NCBI GenBank assembly: GCA_021390615.1
Contig: JAJEJU010000023.1
Coordinates: 186,001-250,000 of the forward strand
Direction of reading: 5' to 3'
Source: Rhodanobacteraceae bacterium ZG21-1
GTDB lineage: Bacteria > Pseudomonadota > Gammaproteobacteria > Xanthomonadales > Rhodanobacteraceae
DNA: 64,000 nucleotides
Shown here: piece by piece, positions 1-8,557 of the stretch
Layout: every line of letters begins with the position of its first letter
Numbering within the stretch: position 1 is the stretch's first letter
Notes under the pieces: generated by a model
The model's database searches: none
The model's input: only the letters and a program-made list of their open reading frames with translations
What the model was told of the DNA's origin: nothing
Translations under genes and position numbers: made by a program

Positions 1-1
1 C

Positions 2-622
2 TCGCAGGCGTCGCTGAGCGCGAGCGGCGCCGTGGTGGTGCATCCGGGCGGCATCACCTTCGGCCAGCCCACCGGCGACACCATCGGCATCGTCTACGTA
101 CCCGGCGCCGGCGGCGCACGGCTGGGCAATGCCGCCGGCGCGCGCATCGGCGAGGACGGTTATGCCCTGGTGCCCTACCTCACCCCGTACAACCTCAATA
201 CCATCCAGATCGACCCGAAGGGCCTGCCGCTGGACGTGCAGCTGGACGCTACCAGCACCGAGGTGGCGCCTTACGCCGGCGCGGTGGTGATGATGAAGTT
301 CAAGACCCAGAACGGCCGCACCGCGATCATGAGCGTGCATTTGCCCAACGGCGACGCGCTGCCGTTCGGCGCCGAGGTGTTCAACGCGCAAGGCACCTCG
401 CTGGGCGTGGTCGGCCAGGCTGGCCAGGTGCTGGCCCGCGGCGTCGAGCAGGCCGGCCAGCTCACCGCCCGCTGGCACGACGACGACGGCGCGGCCCAAT
501 CCTGCAGCTTCCCCTATCAGCTGGCGCCGCGCGCCAAGGGCAAGCAGGCCAAGCGCTACGAGGCGATCCAGGCAACCTGTACGCCGGCCATCGCCGCGCC
601 CACCGCGAGAACCGCACCATGA
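2..622 (+). CDS. Fimbrial outer-membrane usher, C-terminal part (5' truncated by window edge)
   Basis: The reading frame is open from base 2, so the gene starts outside the window. The visible 206 residues match the end of FimD/PapC-type ushers, which are outer-membrane pores that assemble chaperone-delivered pilins. Visible parts are the end of the barrel (GDTIGIVYVPGAGGARLGN, then GYALVPYLTPYNLN), followed by the small C-terminal domains (GRTAIMSVHLPNGDALPFGAEVF and a Cys-containing last strand). The stop codon overlaps the ATG of the next gene as ATGA at 619-622, so the two are translationally coupled. The chaperone and major pilin genes presumably lie upstream, outside the window. Family assignment is confident. 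Confidence 0.88.
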   Translation, partial: SQASLSASGAVVVHPGGITFGQPTGDTIGIVYVPGAGGARLGNAAGARIGEDGYALVPYLTPYNLNTIQIDPKGLPLDVQLDATSTEVAPYAGAVVMMKFKTQNGRTAIMSVHLPNGDALPFGAEVFNAQGTSLGVVGQAGQVLARGVEQAGQLTARWHDDDGAAQSCSFPYQLAPRAKGKQAKRYEAIQATCTPAIAAPTARTAP

Positions 623-1656
623 ACCAGGCACCTCTCATGCGTACCCTCTGCCGGCTGGGCTGCCTGCTCATGCTCGCCCTCGGCCTGGGCTGGATGCCCG
701 GCAAGGCGGCGGCTGCGGTGAACTGCAGTTCGTCTTCGCAATCGGTGACGCTGCCCAATGTCAGCGTGTCGCCTAGCACGCCGGTAGGCACCCTGCTGGG
801 CAGCCCGCAGACGGTGACCATGAGTTACTCGTGCAGCGGCCTGCCGTACGACAACAGCACCCAGGGCCAGACCGTCACCATCCAGGCCGGCGGTACGCTG
901 GCGCCGCTGGACAGCACCAACAACCCGAACGGTCCCGGCATCACCTTCAAGACCAACGTCGCCGGCATCGCCCTGCGCGTCACCGCCAGCCCGGTGCAGG
1001 CGAGCAGCAACAGCTGCCTGCGCTGCGGCCCCGGCAGCAGCGCAGGTTTTGAGGACGGCACCATCACCTATCCGTCCAGCGGCACCAGCGAAAGCTTCAC
1101 CCTGCAGCTGATCAAGACCGGCCCGGTCACGCCCGGCACGATCACCGGCATCAACCTGATCCCGTTCTGGTGGTACATCTACGGCAAGACCAACAGCGTC
1201 AGCCTCAACGCCAACCTGATCCTCAACGGCGGCACCCAGGTCAGCCTGCTGGCCTGCAGCGTGAACACCGATTCGCAGAACCTCACCGTGACCCTGCCCA
1301 CGGTCAGCACCGGCGCGCTGGCCACCAGCGGCGCCACCGCCGGGCGCACGCCGTTCAAGATCAACCTGACTTGCCAGAGCGGCCTCACCGTGTCGATCAC
1401 CATGAGCACGGCCAATCCCGCCAGCGCCACCGGGGTGATCGCCCCGACCACGGGCAGCAGTTACGCGAAGAACGTCGGCGTGCAGGTGCTGAATTCCGGC
1501 GGCACGCCGGTCACCTTCAATAGCGCGCAGACGGTGGGCGCCTCGCCCAACGGCACGCTGACGATTCCGTTCTTCGCGCAGTACTACGCCACCGCTGCGC
1601 CCACCGGCAGCGGCCAGGTGGCCGGCACCGCCACCTTCACCATGTCCTATCAGTGA
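619..1656 (+). CDS. Fimbrial tip adhesin / two-domain pilin-like protein
   Basis: 345 residues with a signal peptide (about residues 1-33, cut near AAAA-VNCSS). The layout is that of a FimH-like tip adhesin: an N-terminal lectin-like half of about 180 residues with cysteine pairs (including NSCLRCGP), then a C-terminal pilin domain from about residue 210 (LLACSVNTDSQNLTVTLP) ending in the aromatic beta strand ATFTMSYQ that pilus chaperones recognise. It is the last gene of the fimbrial operon and overlaps the usher stop by 4 bp, a common place for the tip adhesin gene. The receptor cannot be read from sequence. A minor pilin is the alternative. Confidence 0.75.
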   Translation: MNQAPLMRTLCRLGCLLMLALGLGWMPGKAAAAVNCSSSSQSVTLPNVSVSPSTPVGTLLGSPQTVTMSYSCSGLPYDNSTQGQTVTIQAGGTLAPLDSTNNPNGPGITFKTNVAGIALRVTASPVQASSNSCLRCGPGSSAGFEDGTITYPSSGTSESFTLQLIKTGPVTPGTITGINLIPFWWYIYGKTNSVSLNANLILNGGTQVSLLACSVNTDSQNLTVTLPTVSTGALATSGATAGRTPFKINLTCQSGLTVSITMSTANPASATGVIAPTTGSSYAKNVGVQVLNSGGTPVTFNSAQTVGASPNGTLTIPFFAQYYATAAPTGSGQVAGTATFTMSYQ

Positions 1657-1675
1657 CGGTCTTGCCGCTGGCGTC

Positions 1676-2422
1676 CTAGCGCGAGGACACGTATTTCTCG
1701 CGACGGATGTGCGGCACGCCGAGGCCGAAGTCCTTCAGCGCGGCGAAGGCGGCGTCGACCATGTTGGGATTGCCGCACAGATAGGCGACGTCGCGCCCGC
1801 CCTGCGGCGCCAGTTCGGCCAGCACGTCCTGCACGTGGCCGCGGCGATCGTAGGCCTGCGGCGCGGCGCGCTCGACGCGGCTGAACACAGGATGGAAGGT
1901 GAAGCCGGGATGGGCGGCGGCGAACGCCTCGAATTCCGCGCCGTAGAGCAGCTCGGCCTCGCTGCGCGCGCCGTACAGCAGCACCGCCTCGCGGTCGCCG
2001 GCGGCGAGCAGGCGCGCCAGTTGGGGCAGCATGGCTCGGTACGGCGTCACCCCGGTGCCGGTGGCCAGCAACAGGTAGCGCGGATTGCTGTCGCCTTCCT
2101 GCAGGCAGAAGCGCCCATAGGGACCGCTGGCCTCGATCGTCTCGCCGTGCGCCAGGCCGCCCAACAGCCGGGTGGCGGCGCCGCCGTCGACATAGCTCAC
2201 CGCGATCTCGATGCGGGTCACCGGCGACGAGCCGTCGCCCACGGTGGCCACCGAGTAGCTGCGCTTGGTCGGCGTGCCGTCGTCGTAGTGGAAATGCACC
2301 TGCAGGAACTGCCCGGGCACGAACGGCAGCGGCTGGCCGTCGGCGCGCTCGAAGGCGAGGTGGCGCACGCTGGGCGCGAGCATGCGGCTGTCGACGAGGC
2401 GGAGCTGGAAGTGGTCGGCCAT
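1676..2422 (-). CDS. fpr: Ferredoxin--NADP(+) reductase
   Basis: 248 residues in a two-domain FAD/NADPH fold. It moves electrons between NADPH and ferredoxin or flavodoxin in the cytoplasm. Visible motifs are the FAD-binding KRSYSVAT, the phosphate-binding SGPYGRFCL, the NADP-binding ATGTGVTPYRAML and CGNPNMVD near the C terminus. Length and motifs fit the bacterial Fpr family. I use the ATG at 2422 (MADHFQLRL) rather than the ATG 24 bases upstream, because an AGGA sits just before it and family members start near here. The gene is divergent from yadG, with about 95 bp between them. Confidence 0.85.
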   Translation of the reverse strand: MADHFQLRLVDSRMLAPSVRHLAFERADGQPLPFVPGQFLQVHFHYDDGTPTKRSYSVATVGDGSSPVTRIEIAVSYVDGGAATRLLGGLAHGETIEASGPYGRFCLQEGDSNPRYLLLATGTGVTPYRAMLPQLARLLAAGDREAVLLYGARSEAELLYGAEFEAFAAAHPGFTFHPVFSRVERAAPQAYDRRGHVQDVLAELAPQGGRDVAYLCGNPNMVDAAFAALKDFGLGVPHIRREKYVSSR

Positions 2423-2495
2423 GAAGGTCCTTGCGCGGGCGAGCATCGAAACGCTGTGTCTGCCCGGCAGTACCGGACGGCGCCGGCGGGCGACG

Positions 2496-2501
2496 TATAA
2501 T
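2496..2501 (+). promoter_or_regulatory. Candidate -10 box for yadGH
   Basis: A perfect TATAAT lies 16 bases before the yadG ATG in the short fpr/yadG divergent gap. No good -35 hexamer is seen 16-18 bases upstream. Transcription from here would leave only about a 10-base leader, consistent with the absence of a clear ribosome binding site. Confidence 0.4.
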
Positions 2502-2517
2502 AGATGGCTTGATCCTC

Positions 2518-3501
2518 ATGGCACAGCACATGCCCACGCAAGCCACCCCATCCGTGCCGGCCCTCGTCGTCGAGGACCTGCGCAAGACCTACGACAACGG
2601 CGTAGAGGCGCTCAAGGGCGTCTCGCTGACCGTGCAGCCGGGCGACTTCTTCGCCCTGCTCGGTCCGAACGGCGCCGGCAAGTCCACCCTGATCGGCATC
2701 CTGTCCTCGCTGGTGAACTCCACCGGCGGCGACGCCAAGGTGTTCGGCGTGTCGGTGAACAAGCAGCGCAGCGCGGCGATGAAGCTGATCGGCCTGGTGC
2801 CCCAGGAGATCAACTTCAACCAGTTCGAGAAGCCGTTCGACATCTGCGTCAACGAAGCGGGCTTCTACGGCATTCCCCGGAAGATCGCCGCCGAGCGCGC
2901 CGAGAAATACCTGAAGGAGCTGCGCCTGTGGGATAAGGCGCAGCATCAGGCGCGCATGCTCTCCGGCGGCATGAAGCGGCGCCTGATGATCGCCCGCGCG
3001 ATGATGAACGAGCCGAAGCTGCTGATCCTGGACGAGCCGACCGCCGGCGTGGACATCGAGATCCGCCGCTCGATGTGGCAGTTCGTCAGTGGCATCAACG
3101 CCGCCGGCACCACGGTGATCCTCACCACCCACTACCTGGAGGAAGCCGAGTCGCTGTGTCGCAACATCGCGATCATCGACCGCGGCACCATTGTCGAGAA
3201 CACCACCATGAAGGGCTTGCTGGCCACCCTCGACGTGGAGACCTTCGTGCTCGACGTGCAGACCGGCGCCGCCGGCCTGCCGAGCCTGCCCGGCGTGACC
3301 TTGCGCCACCTCGACGAACACACGCTGGAGGCGGAAATGTCGCGCTCGCACGATCTCAACTCGCTGTTCGCCGCGCTGTCCGCGCACGGCGTGGTGGTCA
3401 CCTCGATGCGCAACAAGACCAACCGCCTGGAGGAACTGTTCGTGCGGCTGGTCGAACAGGGCCGCAACGGCCAGGCCGCCGCCGCGGAGGTGGCCGCATG
3501 A
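2518..3501 (+). CDS. yadG: ABC transporter ATP-binding protein, YadG family
   Basis: 327 residues from the ATG at 2518. It is the nucleotide-binding subunit of an ABC-2 type exporter. Walker A is GPNGAGKST (about residues 49-57), the signature is LSGGMKRRL (about 147) and Walker B is LLILDEPTAG. YadG hallmarks match closely: GDFFALLGPNGAGKS, LVPQEINFN, ARMLSGGMKRRLMIARAMM, TTHYLEEAESLCRNI, and the C-terminal MRNKTNRLEELFVRLV. The stop overlaps the permease ATG (ATGA at 3498-3501), so the pair is one operon. The substrate of YadGH is not established. The open frame continues upstream of 2518 into fpr antisense, which I exclude. Confidence 0.9.
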   Translation: MAQHMPTQATPSVPALVVEDLRKTYDNGVEALKGVSLTVQPGDFFALLGPNGAGKSTLIGILSSLVNSTGGDAKVFGVSVNKQRSAAMKLIGLVPQEINFNQFEKPFDICVNEAGFYGIPRKIAAERAEKYLKELRLWDKAQHQARMLSGGMKRRLMIARAMMNEPKLLILDEPTAGVDIEIRRSMWQFVSGINAAGTTVILTTHYLEEAESLCRNIAIIDRGTIVENTTMKGLLATLDVETFVLDVQTGAAGLPSLPGVTLRHLDEHTLEAEMSRSHDLNSLFAALSAHGVVVTSMRNKTNRLEELFVRLVEQGRNGQAAAAEVAA

Positions 3502-4274
3502 GCGCCTCCGCCAACCTGGTCGCGCTGCACACCATCGTGCGCCGCGAGATCGTGCGCATCATGCGCATCTGGACGCAGACCCTGATCCCGCCCGCGATCA
3601 CCATGACGCTGTACTTCGTGATCTTCGGCAAACTGGTGGGCAGCCGCATCGGCACCATCGAGGGCGGCTTCACCTACATGCAGTACATCGTGCCCGGCCT
3701 GGTCATGATGAGCATCATCACCAACAGCTACGGCAACATCTCCAGCTCGTTCTTCGGCGCCAAGTTCAGCCGCGCGGTGGAGGAAATGCTGGTCTCGCCG
3801 ATGTCGAACTGGGTGATCCTGCTCGGCTACGTGCTGGGCGCAGTGGTGCGCGGCATGATCGTCGGCGCCCTGGTGCTGCTGATCGCCCTGCTGTTCACCC
3901 GGCTGCACATCGCACATCCGCTGGTCACCGTGCTCTCGGTGATGCTGGGCGCCACCATCTTTTCGCTGGCCGGCTTCGTCAACGCGGTCTACGCGAAGAA
4001 GTTCGACGACATTGCCCTGGTGCCGACCTTCGTGCTGACCCCGCTGACCTACCTCGGCGGCGTGTTCTACTCGGTGAACATGCTGGGCCAGCCGTGGCAG
4101 AGCATTTCGCGCATCAACCCGATCCTGTACATGGTCAGCGCCTTCCGCTACGGCGTGCTCGGCATCAGCGACGTCGACATCGGCATGGCCTTCGTGGTCA
4201 TGCTGATCTTCGTGGTGCTGTTGTCCTGGCTCGCCCTGTACCTGCTGAAGCGCGGCGTGGGCCTGCGCTCTTGA
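3498..4274 (+). CDS. yadH: ABC-2 type transporter permease, YadH family
   Basis: 258 residues of mostly hydrophobic sequence with about six membrane segments. It is the inner-membrane channel partner of YadG. Typical ABC-2 permease blocks are visible: YMQYIVPGLVMMSIITNSYGN, SFFGAKFSRAVEEMLVSPMS and LTPLTYLGGVFYSVNML. The start overlaps the yadG stop by 4 bp. The pair probably exports a hydrophobic or glycolipid-like substrate, which is inference from the family only. Confidence 0.88.
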   Translation: MSASANLVALHTIVRREIVRIMRIWTQTLIPPAITMTLYFVIFGKLVGSRIGTIEGGFTYMQYIVPGLVMMSIITNSYGNISSSFFGAKFSRAVEEMLVSPMSNWVILLGYVLGAVVRGMIVGALVLLIALLFTRLHIAHPLVTVLSVMLGATIFSLAGFVNAVYAKKFDDIALVPTFVLTPLTYLGGVFYSVNMLGQPWQSISRINPILYMVSAFRYGVLGISDVDIGMAFVVMLIFVVLLSWLALYLLKRGVGLRS

Positions 4275-4382
4275 GCGAGCGCGACATGAAGGGCGGCCGC
4301 CCATGAACCCGCGCCGCCTGCTGCCTCGCCTTTCGCCAGCCGCCACTCATTCCACTTCACTCATGCCCGGCCTGTCTGCCTC

Positions 4383-5102
4383 GTGCGCGTAAATAAATAC
4401 ATCAGCGAAGCCGGCATCTGCTCGCGCCGCGAGGCGGACGAGCTGCTGCTGGCCGGCCGCGTCAGCATCAACGGCGAAGTGGTCGGCACCGGCGCCAAGG
4501 CGCTGGAGGGCGACGAGGTGCGGGTGGACGGCGAGCTGGTCAAGCTGCGCATTCTCGCCAGCACGCCGTCGGCCAAGCGCGCGGTGTACATCGCGCTGAA
4601 CAAGCCGGTGGGCATCACCTGCACCACCGAGCAGGAGGTGAGCGGCAACATCGTCGACTTCGTCGACCACCCGCAGCGCATCTTTCCGGTCGGGCGGCTC
4701 GACAAAGATTCGGAAGGGCTGATCCTGCTGACCAGCAACGGCGACATCGTCAACGAGATCCTGCGCGCCGAGAACGGCCACGAGAAGGAATACCTGGTCG
4801 GCGTGAACAAGCCGGTGACCGAGGAATTCCTGCAAGGCATGGCGCGCGGCGTGCGCATCCACGGCCAGCTCACCAAGCCCTGCCGCACTCGCAAGATCGG
4901 CCGCTACGGCTTCGCCATCGTGCTGACCCAGGGCCTCAACCGGCAGATCCGCCTGATGGCCGCCGCCTTCGGCTATCGCGTCAAGCAATTGCGGCGGGTG
5001 CGCATCGTCAACATCAAGCTCGGCCACCTCAAGCCCGGCCAATGGCGCAACCTCACCGACGCCGAGCTGAAAGGCCTGCTGCCGGAACGCAGCTTGTGGT
5101 AA
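4383..5102 (+). CDS. rluF: 23S rRNA pseudouridine synthase RluF
   Basis: 239 residues with an N-terminal S4 RNA-binding domain (VNKYISEAGICSRREADELL) and an RsuA-type catalytic domain. The catalytic aspartate is D107 in GRLDKDSEGL, followed by the family block GLNRQIRLMAAAFGYRVKQLRR. The match to E. coli RluF (pseudouridine 2604 of 23S rRNA, also tRNA-Tyr U35) is good, including INKY/CSRREAD and NIVDFVDHPQRIFPVGRLDKDS. The start is a GTG, chosen because homologs begin exactly at this RVNKYIS sequence; an ATG 20 bases upstream is out of frame. Confidence 0.87.
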   Translation: MRVNKYISEAGICSRREADELLLAGRVSINGEVVGTGAKALEGDEVRVDGELVKLRILASTPSAKRAVYIALNKPVGITCTTEQEVSGNIVDFVDHPQRIFPVGRLDKDSEGLILLTSNGDIVNEILRAENGHEKEYLVGVNKPVTEEFLQGMARGVRIHGQLTKPCRTRKIGRYGFAIVLTQGLNRQIRLMAAAFGYRVKQLRRVRIVNIKLGHLKPGQWRNLTDAELKGLLPERSLW

Positions 5103-5660
5103 ATGCCACCGCACGCGCTCCGCGCTGGACCACCGATGATTCGGCCATGACCTTGCATTGCGAGCAGAGCTGACGAGTTCGACAGGCCGTCGCGACAAAT
5201 CGCGAAAACCCGACGAGCCCGACACGAATCACCCCAACGCGCACCGATCCGGACTTGCCTGCCCCGACGCTGGCCGGCTGACATCGCGCCCCCTGTTTGG
5301 CCGCATGTTCCATGCCGGTCATCGACTTTCCGCTGCAGACCATGCTTCGGCCGCGCTCGATCGAGATGAGCCTGGCTTTCATCGGAAGCCTCGACCGACC
5401 GCATGCCGCGGGAAATCGCGCCATCTTGCCCATCGCCCATCGCCCATCGCCCCCAGAGCAAAACGCCCCGCACATGCGCGGCGAACCGGGACGATGGCCG
5501 TCCGTCTGCCAAAGCAGCCTGCAAAACCGAGTATCCTGACACCGTTCGCAAACCAAGAGTCGCGGCGGAGCCGCGCCACGTTTTCCACACATCCTGGTGC
5601 CGTAGCGGTTGGCAGACTGCTCGCATGGCACGCTAAGCCCGATTCGATCTTGGGATCAAC
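5103..5660. other. Intergenic region with a short tandem repeat
   Basis: These 558 bases between rluF and the dioxygenase gene have several open frames but none with a recognisable protein or good ribosome binding site. A heptamer CATCGCC is repeated three times at 5431-5451. A GCTGACATCGCGCC sequence at 5277-5290 resembles a motif duplicated at 47060-47109. I see no tRNA-like cloverleaf. Confidence 0.5.
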
Positions 5661-6527
5661 ATGGCCGGACACGTCAAAGTGACGCCAGAATGGCGCCAAT
5701 GGCTGCAAGAGGCGCTGGACGGCGGCAACACCCCGGCGTCGCTGCTCAGCACCATGCTGGAACATCAGTTCGACCCGCAGGTGGCGCGCGACGCGCTGAT
5801 CGAGCTCACCCTGGGTCCGCCGTCACCCGAGGGCGTGCCGCCCCAGGTGACCGGCTATGTCAGCGACCTGGTGCGCCTGCCGGAAGGCAACCTGATCCAG
5901 ACGCCCGATCGCAAGGTGCGCGTGCTGGTGCGCATGTCCCGCCCGGTGGTGGCGGTGTTCGACCGCGTGCTGGACGAGCGCGAGTGCGACACCTTGCGGC
6001 ACATGGCTTCCAGCCGGCTGGCGCGCTCGAAGGTGGTGGAGGCCGGCAGCGGCCGGCACGCGGTGACGCACTACCGCACCAGCGAAGGAGCCTATTTCCC
6101 GCGCGGCGAGAACGAGTTCATCACGCGGCTGGAGCGGCGCGTGGCGGCGCTGATGAACTGGCCGATCGAAAACGGCGAAGGCTTCCAGGTGATGCGCTAC
6201 GGCCCCGGCGGCGAATACCAGCCGCACTACGACTATTTCGTGCCGAACGACAGCGGCAGCGACGTCCATCTGCGCCACGGCGGCCAACGCGTCTCCACCT
6301 TGATCATCTATCTCAACGACGTCGAGGAAGGCGGCGAGACGCTGTTTCCCGCGCTCAATTTCAGCTACGTGCCGCGCAAGGGACAGGGGCTGTACTTCGA
6401 GTACTGCAACCAGGCCGGCGCACTCGATCCGCTGACCTTGCACGGCGGCGCACCGGTCAAGCGCGGCGAGAAGTGGATCGCCACGCAATGGATGCGCCAG
6501 CACGAGTTCAAGCACGCCAGCACCTAG
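5661..6527 (+). CDS. 2-oxoglutarate/Fe(II) dioxygenase, prolyl 4-hydroxylase-like
   Basis: 288 residues. The C-terminal two thirds are a P4H-type double-stranded beta helix. The iron triad reads H189-x-D191 (in QPHYDYF) and H261 (in LTLHGGAP), with a downstream basic residue in KRGEKW for 2-oxoglutarate. Other family blocks are VFDRVLDERECDTLRHMA, RTSEGAYFPRGEN, VSTLIIYLNDVEEGGETLFP and GLYFEYCN. The first 90 residues are specific to this subgroup. It probably hydroxylates proline in a protein or peptide in the cytoplasm; the substrate is unknown. It stands alone, convergent with the sigma factor gene. Confidence 0.85.
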   Translation: MAGHVKVTPEWRQWLQEALDGGNTPASLLSTMLEHQFDPQVARDALIELTLGPPSPEGVPPQVTGYVSDLVRLPEGNLIQTPDRKVRVLVRMSRPVVAVFDRVLDERECDTLRHMASSRLARSKVVEAGSGRHAVTHYRTSEGAYFPRGENEFITRLERRVAALMNWPIENGEGFQVMRYGPGGEYQPHYDYFVPNDSGSDVHLRHGGQRVSTLIIYLNDVEEGGETLFPALNFSYVPRKGQGLYFEYCNQAGALDPLTLHGGAPVKRGEKWIATQWMRQHEFKHAST

Positions 6528-6647
6528 CGACACCGCTGCCGTGCAAGCGATGCCAGCGGCATGTCAGCGATGTCGGCGCGGCGAACGTCGTGGACTCGCC
6601 AACGCTTGGGCCGGCCTGAGCAGACACCCGGCCGTCGACCGCTTGCT

Positions 6648-7946
6648 TTACGCCGATTCGGCGCATTCCTGCGCGCGCTGCAGCAGCAGCTGTCGCTCGC
6701 GCTCGTTGCGGGTCTGCTCGGCCGCGCGCAGAAACGCCGCGCGCGCCTCGGCCCGCCGCCCCAGCTTGGCCAGCAGGTCGCCGTGCACGCTGGGCAACAG
6801 GTGATAGTGGGCCAGGGCGCGATCGTCCAGCAGCGCCTCCACCAGCGGCAGCGCGGCCGCCGGTCCGTCCGCCATCGACACCGCCACCGCGCGATTCAAC
6901 TCGACCACCGGCGAACCGGTGCGCTCGGCAAGGCGACGATAGAGCGAGGCGATGCGCGACCAGTCGGTCTGTTCGACATGCAACGCCCGTGCATGGCAGG
7001 CCGCGATGGCCGCCTGCAACGCGTAGACTCCGTCGCTACCGCGCAGCCGCTCGGCCTGCTCCAGCGCCGCCAGGCCACGCTGGATCAGCAGCCGGTTCCA
7101 GCGCCGCCGATCTTGCTCGCGCAGCAGGATCGGGCTGCCGTCCGGCGCGCAGCGCGCCGGCAGGCGCGAGGCCTGCAGTTCCATCAGCGCGACCAGGCCG
7201 TGCGCCTCCGCTTCGTGCGGCACCAGGCCCAGCAGCACGCGCCCCAGCCGCATCGCTTCCTCGCACAGCGCCGGCCGCGTCCAGTCGTCGCCGGCGGTGG
7301 CGGTATAGCCTTCGTTGAAGATCAGGTAGATCACCTGCAGCACCGAATCCAGGCGCGCGGCGAAGTCCTCGCCACGCGGCAGCTCGAAGGCGACCGCCGA
7401 TTCGCCGAGAGTGCGCTTGGCCCGCACGATGCGCTGCGCCATGGTCGGCTCGGGCACCAGGAAGGCGCGCGCGATCTCGTCGGTGCTCAGCCCGCCGAGC
7501 AGGCGCAGGGTCAGCGCCGCGCGCGCCTCCGCCGACAGCACGGGATGGCAGGCGATGAAGATCAGCCGCAGCAGATCATCGCCAATGTTGTCGTCGAGAG
7601 CATCGTCGCGCATCTGTTCCAGCTCGTCTTGCTGCTGATCCAGTTCATAGCCCAGTTCGACATGCTTGCGTTCGAGCAGCTTGCGGCGGCGCAGGCGATC
7701 GATCGCGCGATTCTTGGCGATCGTCATCAGCCACGCCCCCGGCTTGTCCGGCACGCCCTGCCGCGGCCACTGCTCCAGCGCCTCGAGCAAGGCGTCCTGG
7801 GCCAGGTCCTCGGCCAGGTCGATGTCGCGCAGCATGCGCACCAGGCCGGCGATCAGGCGCGGCGCCTCCATGCGCCACACCGTCTCGGCGACGTGCCGTG
7901 CATGCTGCGGGTCGGGTGACTGCTCCGGGGCGGCCGTTTCGCTCAT
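6648..7946 (-). CDS. ECF42-type RNA polymerase sigma factor with long C-terminal extension
   Basis: 432 residues. The N-terminal part has sigma region 2 (DIDLAEDLAQDALLEALEQWP, then KPGAWLMTIAKNRAIDRLRRRK) and region 4 (LRLLGGLSTDEIARAFLVPEPTMAQRIVRAKRTL). It is followed by a C-terminal extension of about 200 residues of helical repeats (DUF6596 type), which defines ECF42. ECF42 factors lack an anti-sigma partner and are encoded beside DGPF/YciI proteins, exactly as here. I use the ATG at 7946 (MSETAAPEQ) over one 36 bases upstream; neither has a strong ribosome binding site. It is the third gene of an operon after the YciI and VOC genes. Confidence 0.86.
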   Translation of the reverse strand: MSETAAPEQSPDPQHARHVAETVWRMEAPRLIAGLVRMLRDIDLAEDLAQDALLEALEQWPRQGVPDKPGAWLMTIAKNRAIDRLRRRKLLERKHVELGYELDQQQDELEQMRDDALDDNIGDDLLRLIFIACHPVLSAEARAALTLRLLGGLSTDEIARAFLVPEPTMAQRIVRAKRTLGESAVAFELPRGEDFAARLDSVLQVIYLIFNEGYTATAGDDWTRPALCEEAMRLGRVLLGLVPHEAEAHGLVALMELQASRLPARCAPDGSPILLREQDRRRWNRLLIQRGLAALEQAERLRGSDGVYALQAAIAACHARALHVEQTDWSRIASLYRRLAERTGSPVVELNRAVAVSMADGPAAALPLVEALLDDRALAHYHLLPSVHGDLLAKLGRRAEARAAFLRAAEQTRNERERQLLLQRAQECAESA

Positions 7947-7999
7947 GCCGCCGATCACAGCATCGCCGCCCCTCGCTTGCAAGCGCCCGCGGCAGGCGC

Positions 8000-8419
8000 T
8001 CAGAACTTGGGCGCGCCGCCATTGATCATCCAGGCCACGCCGAAGCGATCGACCAGCATGCCGAAGCGCTCCACCCAGAACGCCTCGCCGAACGGCATCT
8101 CCACCTTGCCACCGTCCGCCAACGCGTCGAATACCTGCTTCGCCCTGGCGACATCGTCATAGGCCAGCGCGAGGTGGCTGCCCTTGATGCCCTCGTAGGG
8201 GATCGCAGGATGGCGATCCGAGGCCATCAGCTGCTGCCCGTCCAGCTCCAGCCGGGCATGCATGATCTTGTCGCGCCAGTGCTCGGGAATGTCCTCGCAG
8301 CCGGGCGAGTCGCCGAAGGGCAGCAGCATGCCGATCTGGCCGCCAAGTGCCTGCTGGTAGTAGCGGAAGGCCTCTTCGCAATGGCCGTCGAAAATCAGAT
8401 AAGGGGTGAGCGTGGTCAT
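8000..8419 (-). CDS. VOC superfamily protein (PhnB / glyoxalase-like)
   Basis: 139 residues beginning MTTLTPYLIFDGHCEEAFRYYQQALGG. This is the PhnB-type vicinal oxygen chelate fold, a small dimeric cytoplasmic protein. Family blocks seen are MHARLELDGQQLMASD, VFDALADGGKVEMPFGEAFW and the C-terminal MLVDRFGVAWMING. The catalytic activity of this subgroup is not established. It lies between the YciI gene and the sigma factor gene on the same strand, 53 bp before the sigma start. VOC/PhnB proteins are often genomic neighbours of ECF42 and ECF41 sigma factors. Confidence 0.85.
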   Translation of the reverse strand: MTTLTPYLIFDGHCEEAFRYYQQALGGQIGMLLPFGDSPGCEDIPEHWRDKIMHARLELDGQQLMASDRHPAIPYEGIKGSHLALAYDDVARAKQVFDALADGGKVEMPFGEAFWVERFGMLVDRFGVAWMINGGAPKF

Positions 8420-8443
8420 GGTCTGGCGTCCTGTGGCGTCGGG

Positions 8444-8475
8444 TCGATGATTGCGTTGCTTCGATGATTGCGTTG
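8444..8475. repeat. Tandem 17-bp repeat upstream of the VOC gene
   Basis: TCGATGATTGCGTTG occurs at 8444-8458 and again at 8461-8475, with a partial third copy (GTCGAT) after it. It lies in the 138-bp gap between the YciI stop and the VOC start. Confidence 0.7.
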
Positions 8476-8557
8476 AGTCGATAAGGCGGCGGCGCAGACT
8501 TGGAGGGTCCGCTGCCGCGATGGTTCCGTCGGCGCGGCGGCCGGGGCCGCTGCCGTG

